A DNA stretch of 8,558 nt. Origin: an uncultured Methylobacteriaceae bacterium. Its GTDB lineage: Bacteria; Pseudomonadota; Alphaproteobacteria; Rhizobiales; Beijerinckiaceae. Positions 1 to 6,097 of this stretch are shown here, piece after piece; within the stretch, counting starts at the first letter, position 1, and the number at the start of each line of letters is the position of its first letter. Location of the stretch: NCBI GenBank assembly GCA_937872715.1, contig CALMTJ010000223.1, positions 1 through 8,558 on the forward strand, in the 5' to 3' direction. The notes under the pieces are model-generated. The model was not told the origin of the DNA. It ran no database searches and saw only the letters and a list, made by a program, of their open reading frames with translations. The position numbers were made by a program, and so were the translations under genes.

Positions 1-245
1 ACGTAGCATTCGCCATAGGCCGGGGGCGGCGGCGGCGCGTAATAAGCGGGCGGCGGCCCATAGGCCGGACGCGCCGTCGACGCGATGGCGGCACCGGCCG
101 CCAAGCCACCGAGCACCCCGACGGCGGCCGCGGCTCCGGGCGACCGGCCGCCTCCGCGGCCGTAGCCCTGCGCGGAAGCGGGCGCACCCGCAGCGACGAG
201 GGCCGCCGCGGCGAGAGATGCGACAACGATCGTTCTTGCCGTCAT
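1..245 (-). CDS. Small exported Gly/Pro/Tyr-rich protein, 5' part only
   Basis: I do not recognise a specific family. The reading frame starts at ATG (245-243) and stays open to the window edge, so only the first 81 residues are seen. Residues 1-25 form a typical Sec signal peptide: a short N-terminus with one Arg, an Ala/Val/Leu core, and a probable signal peptidase I site at ASA|Q (23-26). A Gly/Arg-rich linker follows, then a second Ala/Gly-rich hydrophobic stretch (about 38-56, with glycine-zipper spacing), then a Pro/Tyr-rich segment (about 59-78) and a Cys near the edge. A purine-rich ribosome site (complement of 252-261, AGGAAGAGGA) lies 6 bases before the ATG and supports the start. 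The gene is divergent from fpr. Short exported proteins of this composition are common in Rhizobiales and mostly uncharacterised. A periplasmic or surface location is inferred from the signal peptide; no function is assigned. Confidence 0.72.
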   Translation of the reverse strand, partial: MTARTIVVASLAAAALVAAGAPASAQGYGRGGGRSPGAAAAVGVLGGLAAGAAIASTARPAYGPPPAYYAPPPPPAYGECY

Positions 246-534
246 GACCGGTCCTCTTCCTGCCCCGCGGGCTCGATTCGAGGTTCGAAGGTGGCACGAT
301 CCACCTGTCTGGAAGGTGAACGGAACGGGGAGCCACCCCACAGCCCAGCGGGATGGCCCGCGATCGTTCACCGTCACGGCACGAAGGCGCGTGCTGCAGC
401 GCGGAAGGGTTGAGCCTTCAGCATTCGCCTACTAATGACCGCGATCGTGCCGGAACGGGTGCGGTCGGAGCGCCGGCCTGCCCGGCGACGGGCCGGCCCA
501 GCCGGCGAGAGTGAGCGATGGGCGGGTTCGTGGC
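246..534. other. Divergent intergenic region between exported-protein gene and fpr
   Basis: This stretch of 289 bases separates two divergent starts and must hold both promoters, but I see no convincing -35/-10 pair. The only sigma70-like candidate towards fpr, TTGAGC (410-415) followed by TACTAA (430-435), has a poor spacer and -10. The two GGAAC words (322-326 and 452-456) have no CGTT at the right distance, so no EcfG promoter is called. The last 65 bases are very GC-rich and can fold: CGCCGG (471-476) pairs with CCGGCG (482-487), and GGGCCGGCCC (490-499) is self-complementary. This may give the fpr leader a structured 5' end. Short open frames here are not supported as genes. Confidence 0.4.
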
Positions 535-1308
535 ATGAGCAGCTTCAACGAGGAGCGGGTCCTGAGCGTCCATCACTGGACGGACAGCCTGTTCAGCTTC
601 AAGACCACGCGAGATCCGGCCTTCCGCTTCCGGAACGGCGAGTTCACGATGATCGGGCTCAAGGTGGGCGAGAAGCCGCTCCTGCGCGCCTATAGCGTCG
701 TCTCGGCCAATTACGAGGAGCATCTCGAGTTCTTCTCCATCAAGGTGCAGGATGGGCCGCTCACCTCCAAGCTCCAGCACCTGAAGGTCGGCGATCCCAT
801 CATCGTCAGCCGCAAGGCGACCGGGACGCTCGTGCTCGACAACCTGACGGGCGGCCGCAACCTCTACCTGCTCGGCACCGGGACTGGCCTCGCGCCCTTC
901 CTGTCCATCATCAAGGATCCGGAGACCTACGACCGCTACGAGAAGGTCGTGCTGATCCACGGCTGCCGGCACGTGAACGAGCTCGCCTACGGCGAGACGA
1001 TCGCGAAGGACCTGCCGTCCGACGAGCTCGTGGGCGAGCTGATCCGCGACGGTCTCCTCTACTACCCGACGGTCACCCGCGAGCCGTTCCGCAACCGGGG
1101 CCGCATCACGGACCTGATCACCTCGGGCAAGCTCTTCGACGATCTCGGCATCGCTCCCCTCGAACAGGCGCGGGATCGCGTCATGATGTGCGGCTCGCCC
1201 GCCATGCTGGCGGATCTGAAGACGCTCCTCCTCGCGCGCGGCTTCGTCGAGGGCAACCACGGCGAGGCCGGCGACTTCGTGGTCGAACGGGCCTTCGTCG
1301 AGAAGTGA
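535..1308 (+). CDS. fpr: Ferredoxin/flavodoxin-NADP+ reductase (Fpr), bacterial type
   Basis: This is a cytoplasmic FAD enzyme that moves electrons between NADPH and ferredoxin or flavodoxin. The 257-residue protein matches the usual length of the proteobacterial subclass. The FAD-binding RAYS motif is at 51-54. The NADP-binding glycine motif GTGTGLAP is at 114-121, followed by HGCR at 142-145 and CGSP at 219-222. The C-terminus AFVEK (253-257) is typical of the Azotobacter/Rhodobacter/Pseudomonas subclass and differs from the plant-type terminal Tyr. I chose ATG 535 because the protein then begins MSSFNEERVLSV, like family members. An in-frame GTG at 511 would add eight atypical residues. 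The Shine-Dalgarno is weak (GGGCGGG, about 8 bases upstream). In Pseudomonas such an enzyme reduces Bfd to release iron from bacterioferritin. bfd and bfr lie about 5 kb to the right, so the same role is possible but inferred. No Irr box is seen before this gene. Confidence 0.93.
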   Translation: MSSFNEERVLSVHHWTDSLFSFKTTRDPAFRFRNGEFTMIGLKVGEKPLLRAYSVVSANYEEHLEFFSIKVQDGPLTSKLQHLKVGDPIIVSRKATGTLVLDNLTGGRNLYLLGTGTGLAPFLSIIKDPETYDRYEKVVLIHGCRHVNELAYGETIAKDLPSDELVGELIRDGLLYYPTVTREPFRNRGRITDLITSGKLFDDLGIAPLEQARDRVMMCGSPAMLADLKTLLLARGFVEGNHGEAGDFVVERAFVEK

Positions 1309-1433
1309 CGGAGGCCGCGCGGGAGGCTGCCCCGCCGGCCGCCAAGCGGAGCACCGGGACCCGCGCGCGGGTTGCGCGCACAGGCTCCATTGTATCTCGC
1401 CCCATCTCGGCTATCGCTCTCCCGTGATGTCGG

Positions 1434-1449
1434 ACCGGCCCGGGCCGGT
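1434..1449. promoter_or_regulatory. 16-bp perfect palindrome in the leader of the ABC transporter gene
   Basis: ACCGGCCCGGGCCGGT is exactly self-complementary and ends 18 bases before the chosen ATG at 1468. It could be an operator for a dimeric regulator or an RNA hairpin that overlaps the translation start region. A second perfect palindrome of 14 bp (ACCCGCGCGCGGGT) lies at 1359-1372, just after the fpr gene. A weak sigma70-like pair, TTGTAT (1390-1395) and TATCGC (1412-1417), sits between them. GC palindromes arise easily in such DNA, so the function is uncertain. Confidence 0.3.
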
Positions 1450-1467
1450 TCCTGCGGAGACGGCTGG

Positions 1468-3246
1468 ATGAGTGGCTTGTGGCTGGCGGTGCGGCAGATC
1501 TGGCGGCTCGTCTATCCTTATTTCCTGACGCGCGACCGGACGGAGCTGCGGCTGCCGTTCGGCCGCCGCCTTTCCGTGCAGGAGCGCTGGATCGCGCTGC
1601 CGCTGGCCGGGATCGTCTTCGGCATCGAGTTCTTCCAGGTCGCGATCAACGTCCGGCTCTCGTATTTCAGCCGCGACTGGTTCAACAGCATCCAGGCGAA
1701 GGAGCAGGCGACGTTCTGGACGCTGCTCTTCACCGTGTTCTGCTTCTGGGCCGCGATCTTCATCGCGAGCGCCATCATCCAATACGTGCTGCAATCCTAC
1801 CTGCAGATCGGCTGGCGCCGCTGGATGACGCGCCGCTACACGGCCCGCTGGCTGGACGGCCACGTCCATTACCGGATGCAGCTCGCCGGGACAGGCACGG
1901 ACAACCCGGACCAGCGCATCCAGGAAGACGTGGACGGCTTCATCCAGCGCACCCAGTCGCTGGCGCTGAACGTCCTGTCCGCCGCCTCAAACCTCGTCTC
2001 GTTCTCCATCATCCTGTGGGGGATCTCGTCCGAGTTCACCGTGCCGGGCACAGGCTGGTACGTGCCGGGCTTCCTCGTCTGGGGAGCATTGATCTACAGC
2101 GCGCTCGCGACCGGGATCACCCACTGGATCGGCAAGCCGCTGATCCGGCTCAATTTCGAGCAGCAGCGCTACGAGGCCGATTTCCGCTTCTCCCTCGCCA
2201 GGCTCCGCGAATACGGCGAGCAGGTCGCGCTCCTCGGCGGCGAGCGGGCGGAGCGGGACCGCCTCGGTCAGCGCTTCGGGCGGGTGATCGACAACTTCCT
2301 CGCCATCGTGAACCGGCGCAAGCGCCTGATCGCATTCACGGCGAGCTACAGCCAGGTGAACGTCGTCATCCCGTACATCCTCGTCGCGCCGTACTACTTC
2401 TCCGGGCAGATCCTGCTGGGCGGCATGCAGCAGGCCGCCGGCGCCTTCGCACGGGTGGAATCGACGATGTCGTTCTTCATCACGTTCTATACGACCCTCG
2501 CCGATTACAAGGCGATCGTGGACCGCCTGACGGGCTTCGACGCCGCCATGGCCCGCACGGAGGCCGCGGGCGCGATTCCGTTCGCGCCTGCGCCCTCGGC
2601 CGGAGGAGGCGTGACGGCGACCGGGCTCAACCTGTCCTTGCCGGACGGCCGCCCGATCGTGCGGGCGGACGATCTGTCCTTCCGGCCGGGCGAGGCGACA
2701 CTGGTGACCGGTCCGTCGGGATCGGGCAAATCGACGATGTTCCGGGCGATCGCCGGCATCTGGCCCTTCGGTTCGGGACGGATCGAGCAGCCTGCGAACG
2801 CGCGGGTCATGCTGCTTCCCCAACGGCCGTACATCCCGGTCGGGACGCTCCGGGGCGCCATCGCCTATCCCGAAACCGAGGACACCTATCCGGACGAGGC
2901 GATCGTCTCGGCGCTGGACGCCGTCCGGATGCCGCACCTTTCCTCGCGACTCGATCAGGAGGCGTCCTGGGCGCAGACGCTCTCGCTCGGCGAGCAGCAA
3001 CGCGTGGCGATCGCCCGCGCCCTTCTGGCGAGACCGGATTGGCTGTTCCTGGACGAGGCCACGGCGGCGCTCGACGAGGAGAACGAGGATGCCGTCTACC
3101 GGGCGCTCAAGGAGAGGTTGCCCGGAACCACGGTCGTGTCCATCGGTCACCGCTCGACGCTCGCCGCCTTTCACGACCGCAGGATCGCGATGCGGTCGGG
3201 CGGCCAGGGCCCGTTCACGCCCGTCGCCGAGCCCAGTCCGGCCTGA
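1468..3246 (+). CDS. ABC transporter, fused permease and ATPase (ABCD/SbmA-BacA-like)
   Basis: This is an inner-membrane half-transporter with permease and ATPase on one 592-residue chain, expected to act as a homodimer. The N-terminal half has likely membrane helices at about 42-62, 84-108, 169-187, 199-220 and 296-316. It carries the motif NPDQRIQED (146-154), typical of the ABC_membrane_2 / SbmA-BacA type. The ATPase half is complete: Walker A GPSGSGKST (415-423), Q-loop Gln452 in PQRPYIPVGTLR, signature LSLGEQQR (505-512), Walker B LFLDE (526-530) and switch His561. Relatives include E. coli YddA, mycobacterial Rv1819c and eukaryotic ABCD proteins. Substrates known in the family include vitamin B12, bleomycin, antimicrobial peptides and acyl-CoAs; the substrate here cannot be read from sequence. 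ATG 1468 is chosen because it gives MSGLWLAV before the first helix, with GGAG about 8 bases upstream. An upstream in-frame start would add 32 unlikely residues. It follows fpr by 159 bp and may be transcribed separately. Confidence 0.92.
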   Translation: MSGLWLAVRQIWRLVYPYFLTRDRTELRLPFGRRLSVQERWIALPLAGIVFGIEFFQVAINVRLSYFSRDWFNSIQAKEQATFWTLLFTVFCFWAAIFIASAIIQYVLQSYLQIGWRRWMTRRYTARWLDGHVHYRMQLAGTGTDNPDQRIQEDVDGFIQRTQSLALNVLSAASNLVSFSIILWGISSEFTVPGTGWYVPGFLVWGALIYSALATGITHWIGKPLIRLNFEQQRYEADFRFSLARLREYGEQVALLGGERAERDRLGQRFGRVIDNFLAIVNRRKRLIAFTASYSQVNVVIPYILVAPYYFSGQILLGGMQQAAGAFARVESTMSFFITFYTTLADYKAIVDRLTGFDAAMARTEAAGAIPFAPAPSAGGGVTATGLNLSLPDGRPIVRADDLSFRPGEATLVTGPSGSGKSTMFRAIAGIWPFGSGRIEQPANARVMLLPQRPYIPVGTLRGAIAYPETEDTYPDEAIVSALDAVRMPHLSSRLDQEASWAQTLSLGEQQRVAIARALLARPDWLFLDEATAALDEENEDAVYRALKERLPGTTVVSIGHRSTLAAFHDRRIAMRSGGQGPFTPVAEPSPA

Positions 3247-3274
3247 GGGCGCCGCGCGCGCCGAACCATCCCGT

Positions 3275-3296
3275 CGCGAGAGCCTGCCCGCTCGCG
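3275..3296. terminator. Possible hairpin in the convergent gap (ABC transporter / oxidoreductase)
   Basis: CGCGAG (3275-3280) can pair with CTCGCG (3291-3296) around a 10-base loop. It lies in the 51-base gap between the transporter stop (3246) and the stop of the converging oxidoreductase gene (3298). A shorter GGCGC/GCGCC stem lies just after the transporter stop. Neither is followed by a T-run, so intrinsic termination is only a guess based on position. Confidence 0.25.
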
Positions 3297-3297
3297 G

Positions 3298-5601
3298 TCA
3301 ACCCGCCGCCGCCGTCGGGGCCGCCTTCGCGATCCGGACGGGGATCGACTTCGCGGCCGGGGTCTTCGACCGGCTGTCATGGTGCCAGAGCGGGATGAGC
3401 GGGTTCAGCTCTGGGTAGTAGCCGGCGCAGTTCCCGGCCGGGATGTCGTACTCGACGATCCGCAGCGCCTTCACCTCGCGGGCGAACTCGTCGGCGGCCT
3501 CCGTGACGACGTCCACCTCCTCCCCGTCCTTCAGCTGGAAGCGCTCGATGTCGTTCCCGTTCATGAACAGGATGCGCCGCGTGCCGGACACGCCGCGGAA
3601 ACGGTCGTCGTAGCCGTAGATCGTGGTGTTGAACTGGTCGTTGGACCGAAGCGTGATGAGGTCCAACACGTCCCGCCGGTCGCTCGCCATGTCCGGATCG
3701 GCTTCGAGGCCGGGCGGGACGATGAAGTTCGCCTTGCCGGTCTTCGTGTCCCACTTGCGGCTCCGGGCCGCGAGCGGCGTGTGCATCCCGCGCGGCTCAA
3801 ACAGGCGCGCGTTGAAATCGGCGAACTTCTCCGGATAGGTCTCCTGGATCGCGTCCCGCACGGTCGCGTAATCGGCCACCCAGCGGTCCCAATCGACCTT
3901 GGGGTTGGGGGCGAGCGTGGCCTTCGCGAGCTCCGCCACGATCCAGGGCTCCGACCGCACGTGCTCCCCGACCGGCTTCGCCACGCCTTTCGAGCCGTGG
4001 AAGCAGGAGGTCGAATCCTCCATCGACACGGCCTGCGGGCCGGAGGCCTGCTCGTCGATCTCGATCCGGCCGAGGCAGGGCAGGATGTAGGATATCTCGC
4101 CGTGGACGAGGTGCGAGCGGTTCAGCTTGGTCGAGACCTGGACGGTGAGGCGCATCTTGCGCCAGGCCTGTTCCATCCGGACGGTGTCCGGCACCGCCCG
4201 GACGAAATTACCTCCCAGCATCACGAAGCCCGCGACAGTGCCGGCCAGGATGCCCTCGCAGGCCTCGACGGTGTTCATGCCCTTCTCCCGGGGCGGCTCG
4301 AACCCGTACTGGGCGGCGAGCTTGTCCAGCGGCACGAGCTCCGGCTTCTCCGAGATTCCGACCGTGCGCTGCCCCTGCACGTTGGAATGGCCGCGGACGG
4401 GGCAGATCCCGGCGCCGGGCTTGCCGATATTCCCCCGGAGGAGGAGCAGGTTCACGAGCATCTGCACCGTCTCGACCCCGAGCCGGTGCTGGGTCAGCCC
4501 CATCCCGTAGATGCCGATGACGTTGCGGGATTGCCCGTAGACGGCCGCAGCCGCCTCCAGGGCCTCTCGGGTGAGCCCCGAGCGGCGCTCGATCGCGGCC
4601 CAGTCCTGCCCGTCGCAGAACGCCACGAACTCGGCGACGCCCCGGGTGTGCTCGGCGACGAAATCGACGTCGATCACGCGCGGGCGGCTCGCCGCCTCCG
4701 CCTCGCGGTCGGCCGCGACGAGCGCCTTGCAGATGCCGGTGAGCGCCGCGAGGTCGCCGCCCGTCTTCACCTGGTGGTACTGCGTCGAGATCTTCGTCGA
4801 GGCGCCCGTCAGCATCTCGAGGGGGCTCTGCGGATTCGTGAAGCGCTCGAGCCCGCGCTCGCGCAGGGGGTTGAAGGTGATGATCGGCACGCCGCGCTTG
4901 CGGGCGTCCTGCAGCGGGTGGAGCATGCGGGGCGAGTTCGACCCGACATTCTGCCCGAAGAACATGATCAGGTCCGTTTCCTCGAAATCGGCGAGGATCG
5001 TGGTCCCGACCGGCACGCCGATGGATTCGGGCAGCGCCACGGAGGTCGGCTCGTGGCACATGTTGGATGAATCGGGGAGGTTGTTGTTGCCGTACATGCG
5101 GGCGAGGAGCCCGTACATGTAGCTCGTCTCGAGCGAGGCGCGTCCGGAGGCGTAGAACACCACGGAGGCGGGCTCCATCGCCTTCAGCTCGCGGCCGATC
5201 TCGGCGAAGGCGTCCGCCCATTCGACCGGCTCGTAGCGGTCGGTCGCGGCGTTGAAGCGCATCGGATGGGTCAGGCGGCCGACCTTCTCCAGGTCGTGAT
5301 CCGGCCAGGTCAGGAGCTCCGTGACGGAGTGGCGGCGGAAGAAATCCGGCCCGACGCGCTTCGCGGTCTGTTCCCAGGCGGTCGCCTTGGCGCCGTTCTC
5401 GCAATATTCGAACGGGAGGGGTTTCGCGGGCTTCGGCCAGGCGCAGGAGACGCACATGAAGCCGTCCGGCTTGTTCTGCCTCGTCAGCATCGCGGCGCCG
5501 GTCACCGGGATGTGTTCGCGGGTCAGGATCTCGGCCAGCGACTTCGCCGAGCCCCACCCGCCGGCCGGCCCCGTATAGGCCTCGATCTTGGGTTCGGTCA
5601 T
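3298..5601 (-). CDS. Molybdopterin oxidoreductase, FdhF/YdeP type (formate dehydrogenase-like alpha subunit)
   Basis: The 767-residue protein belongs to the formate dehydrogenase-like clade of the Mo/W-bisMGD family. The N-terminus holds CVSCAW (Cys50, Cys53) and Cys67 as candidate Fe-S ligands. The motif NMCHEPTS (180-187) lines up with the Sec140-His141 segment of E. coli FdhH, so Cys182 is the probable metal ligand and His183 the catalytic His. Cofactor-binding segments include FFGQNVGSNSPRM (214-226) and RGHSNVQGQRT (403-413). The molybdopterin-dinucleotide C-terminal domain spans about 640-767. There is no twin-arginine signal, so it is probably cytoplasmic. ATG 5601 is chosen because the upstream in-frame TTG (5649) lies inside the promoter. 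Members include E. coli YdeP (acid resistance), and Fdh4A of Methylobacterium extorquens was described as a distant relative of known formate dehydrogenase alpha subunits. Formate oxidation here is therefore plausible, not shown. No beta or gamma subunit and no fdhD is in the window. An EcfG-type promoter precedes it. Confidence 0.9.
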   Translation of the reverse strand: MTEPKIEAYTGPAGGWGSAKSLAEILTREHIPVTGAAMLTRQNKPDGFMCVSCAWPKPAKPLPFEYCENGAKATAWEQTAKRVGPDFFRRHSVTELLTWPDHDLEKVGRLTHPMRFNAATDRYEPVEWADAFAEIGRELKAMEPASVVFYASGRASLETSYMYGLLARMYGNNNLPDSSNMCHEPTSVALPESIGVPVGTTILADFEETDLIMFFGQNVGSNSPRMLHPLQDARKRGVPIITFNPLRERGLERFTNPQSPLEMLTGASTKISTQYHQVKTGGDLAALTGICKALVAADREAEAASRPRVIDVDFVAEHTRGVAEFVAFCDGQDWAAIERRSGLTREALEAAAAVYGQSRNVIGIYGMGLTQHRLGVETVQMLVNLLLLRGNIGKPGAGICPVRGHSNVQGQRTVGISEKPELVPLDKLAAQYGFEPPREKGMNTVEACEGILAGTVAGFVMLGGNFVRAVPDTVRMEQAWRKMRLTVQVSTKLNRSHLVHGEISYILPCLGRIEIDEQASGPQAVSMEDSTSCFHGSKGVAKPVGEHVRSEPWIVAELAKATLAPNPKVDWDRWVADYATVRDAIQETYPEKFADFNARLFEPRGMHTPLAARSRKWDTKTGKANFIVPPGLEADPDMASDRRDVLDLITLRSNDQFNTTIYGYDDRFRGVSGTRRILFMNGNDIERFQLKDGEEVDVVTEAADEFAREVKALRIVEYDIPAGNCAGYYPELNPLIPLWHHDSRSKTPAAKSIPVRIAKAAPTAAAG

Positions 5602-5647
5602 GGGTTCGGGCGCTCCGGCCGGCGCCCGAACTGGCGCCGCGTCCGCC

Positions 5648-5672
5648 AACGTGGCGCCGGAACGGCCGTTCC
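5648..5672 (-). promoter_or_regulatory. EcfG-type general-stress promoter of the oxidoreductase gene
   Basis: Read on the minus strand, GGAAC (5672-5668) is followed by exactly 16 bases and then CGTT (5651-5648). This is the complete consensus of the alphaproteobacterial general-stress sigma factor EcfG (GGAAC-N16/17-CGTT; PhyR-NepR-EcfG pathway). It lies in the 96-base gap between the small repeat-protein gene and the oxidoreductase. Transcription would start near 5640 and leave a leader of about 40 bases before ATG 5601. At uniform base composition this nine-base pattern is expected about 0.13 times in the whole window on both strands, and under 0.001 times in this gap on the sense strand. 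The -35 is one half of a 14-bp perfect palindrome (5659-5672). Confidence 0.7.
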
Positions 5673-5697
5673 CCGCCCCGCCTCGCCGCCCCGGCCT

Positions 5698-5922
5698 TCA
5701 GCCTCGCGCGGCCTCGTCCAGGGCATGTCCGAGCTTGTCGCCGTGAGGCTTCGGGCTGTCGCCGGGAGAGGCCTCGCTCGACGTCTCGGCCGCGGCCGTA
5801 CCGGCGCCGAGCTTGTCGCCGTGCGGCTTCGGCGTATCGCGTCCGGAACGGGGCGCATCGCCCACTGGCGCGGCCTTCACGTCGTCGAGAGTAGCCGTTC
5901 CTTCGGTCCTGCTGCCGGTCAT
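5698..5922 (-). CDS. Small hydrophilic protein with duplicated PKPHGDKLG motif
   Basis: I do not recognise a family with a known function. The gene encodes 74 residues from ATG (5922-5920), with a perfect AAGGAGG ribosome site 7 bases upstream, which is strong support for a real small gene. The protein is hydrophilic, has no Cys, and has no signal peptide or membrane segment. Residues 29-39 (DTPKPHGDKLG) and 55-65 (DSPKPHGDKLG) are near-identical copies separated by a linker rich in Ala, Ser, Thr and Glu. The rest is probably disordered, and the tail HALDEAARG looks helical. The repeat is also visible in DNA near 5732-5760 and 5812-5840. It lies 96 bases upstream of the oxidoreductase on the same strand, so read-through into that gene is possible. 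It is divergent from bfd. An accessory role for the oxidoreductase, or a separate stress role, is only inference. A longer upstream frame exists, but the ribosome site favours this start. Confidence 0.78.
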   Translation of the reverse strand: MTGSRTEGTATLDDVKAAPVGDAPRSGRDTPKPHGDKLGAGTAAAETSSEASPGDSPKPHGDKLGHALDEAARG

Positions 5923-5929
5923 CGTCCCG

Positions 5930-5936
5930 CCTCCTT
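5930..5936 (-). promoter_or_regulatory. Strong Shine-Dalgarno of the small repeat-protein gene
   Basis: AAGGAGG on the minus strand, 7 bases before ATG 5922, is the best ribosome site in the window. It fixes the start of the 74-residue protein against a longer open frame that continues upstream to about 6177 through bfd in antisense. Confidence 0.8.
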
Positions 5937-6069
5937 CGCTTCGCTGGACAGAGAACCGCTCGCGCCGCCGCGGGTTGCGCCGGCTCGCGGGACGATTGCG
6001 GCGATCCGGACGCCGCCGGGCCTCTGGCGGGGGCAGCGAAACCCTGCTAAGTGTCTGATACGGATGTAG
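5937..6069. other. Divergent intergenic region between small repeat-protein gene and bfd
   Basis: Together with the Irr box to its right, this region must hold the promoters of two divergent genes. I see no clear -35/-10 pair in either direction and no EcfG consensus. GCGGCG (5998-6003) can pair with CGCCGC (6011-6016) around a 7-base loop; its meaning is unclear. Base composition becomes visibly more AT-rich after about 6040, as expected for promoter DNA ahead of bfd. Confidence 0.35.
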
Positions 6070-6086
6070 TTTTGAACTCTTCCAAA
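6070..6086. promoter_or_regulatory. Irr box / iron control element before bfd
   Basis: TTTTGAACTCTTCCAAA is an interrupted inverted repeat of the form TTTnGAA-N3-TTCnAAA. It differs from the ICE consensus as I recall it (TTTAGAA-N3-TTCTAAA) by one base in each half. It ends 11 bases before the GTG of bfd. Irr is the haem-responsive Fur-family regulator of Rhizobiales and relatives, and binds such sites at iron-storage and haem genes when iron is low. The position over the transcription start region suggests repression of bfd under iron limitation, which is inferred. Confidence 0.7.
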
Positions 6087-6097
6087 GAGCGGCCCGC

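Noticed and set aside
17..60. GC-rich near-repeat of CGG/GGC units
   Set aside because: It is explained by consecutive Pro codons in the Pro/Tyr-rich part of the exported protein, not by an independent DNA repeat.
322..476. Two GGAAC words ahead of fpr, considered as further EcfG promoters
   Set aside because: Neither has CGTT at 16 or 17 bases downstream.
418..1260. 280-codon open frame on the minus strand over fpr
   Set aside because: It is antisense to a clearly recognised reductase; the translation is low-complexity and matches no family I know.
1479..3398. 639-codon frame on the plus strand overlapping the ABC transporter
   Set aside because: It is a shifted frame of the transporter rich in Arg/Pro/Ala; all ABC motifs are in the other frame.
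3379..5070. Long open frame on the plus strand, antisense to the oxidoreductase
   Set aside because: It is a high-GC shadow: low-complexity Arg/Val/Leu/His-rich translation, no recognisable domain, and complete overlap with a protein full of family motifs.
5602..5649. TTG start 16 codons upstream of the oxidoreductase ATG
   Set aside because: The TTG lies within the -10 element of the EcfG-type promoter, so it would be upstream of the transcript made from there; ATG 5601 is the better choice.
5998..6016. GCGGCG/CGCCGC hairpin in the region before bfd, considered as a riboswitch or terminator
   Set aside because: Six-base GC stems are expected by chance at this GC content; there is no T-run and no recognisable riboswitch core.
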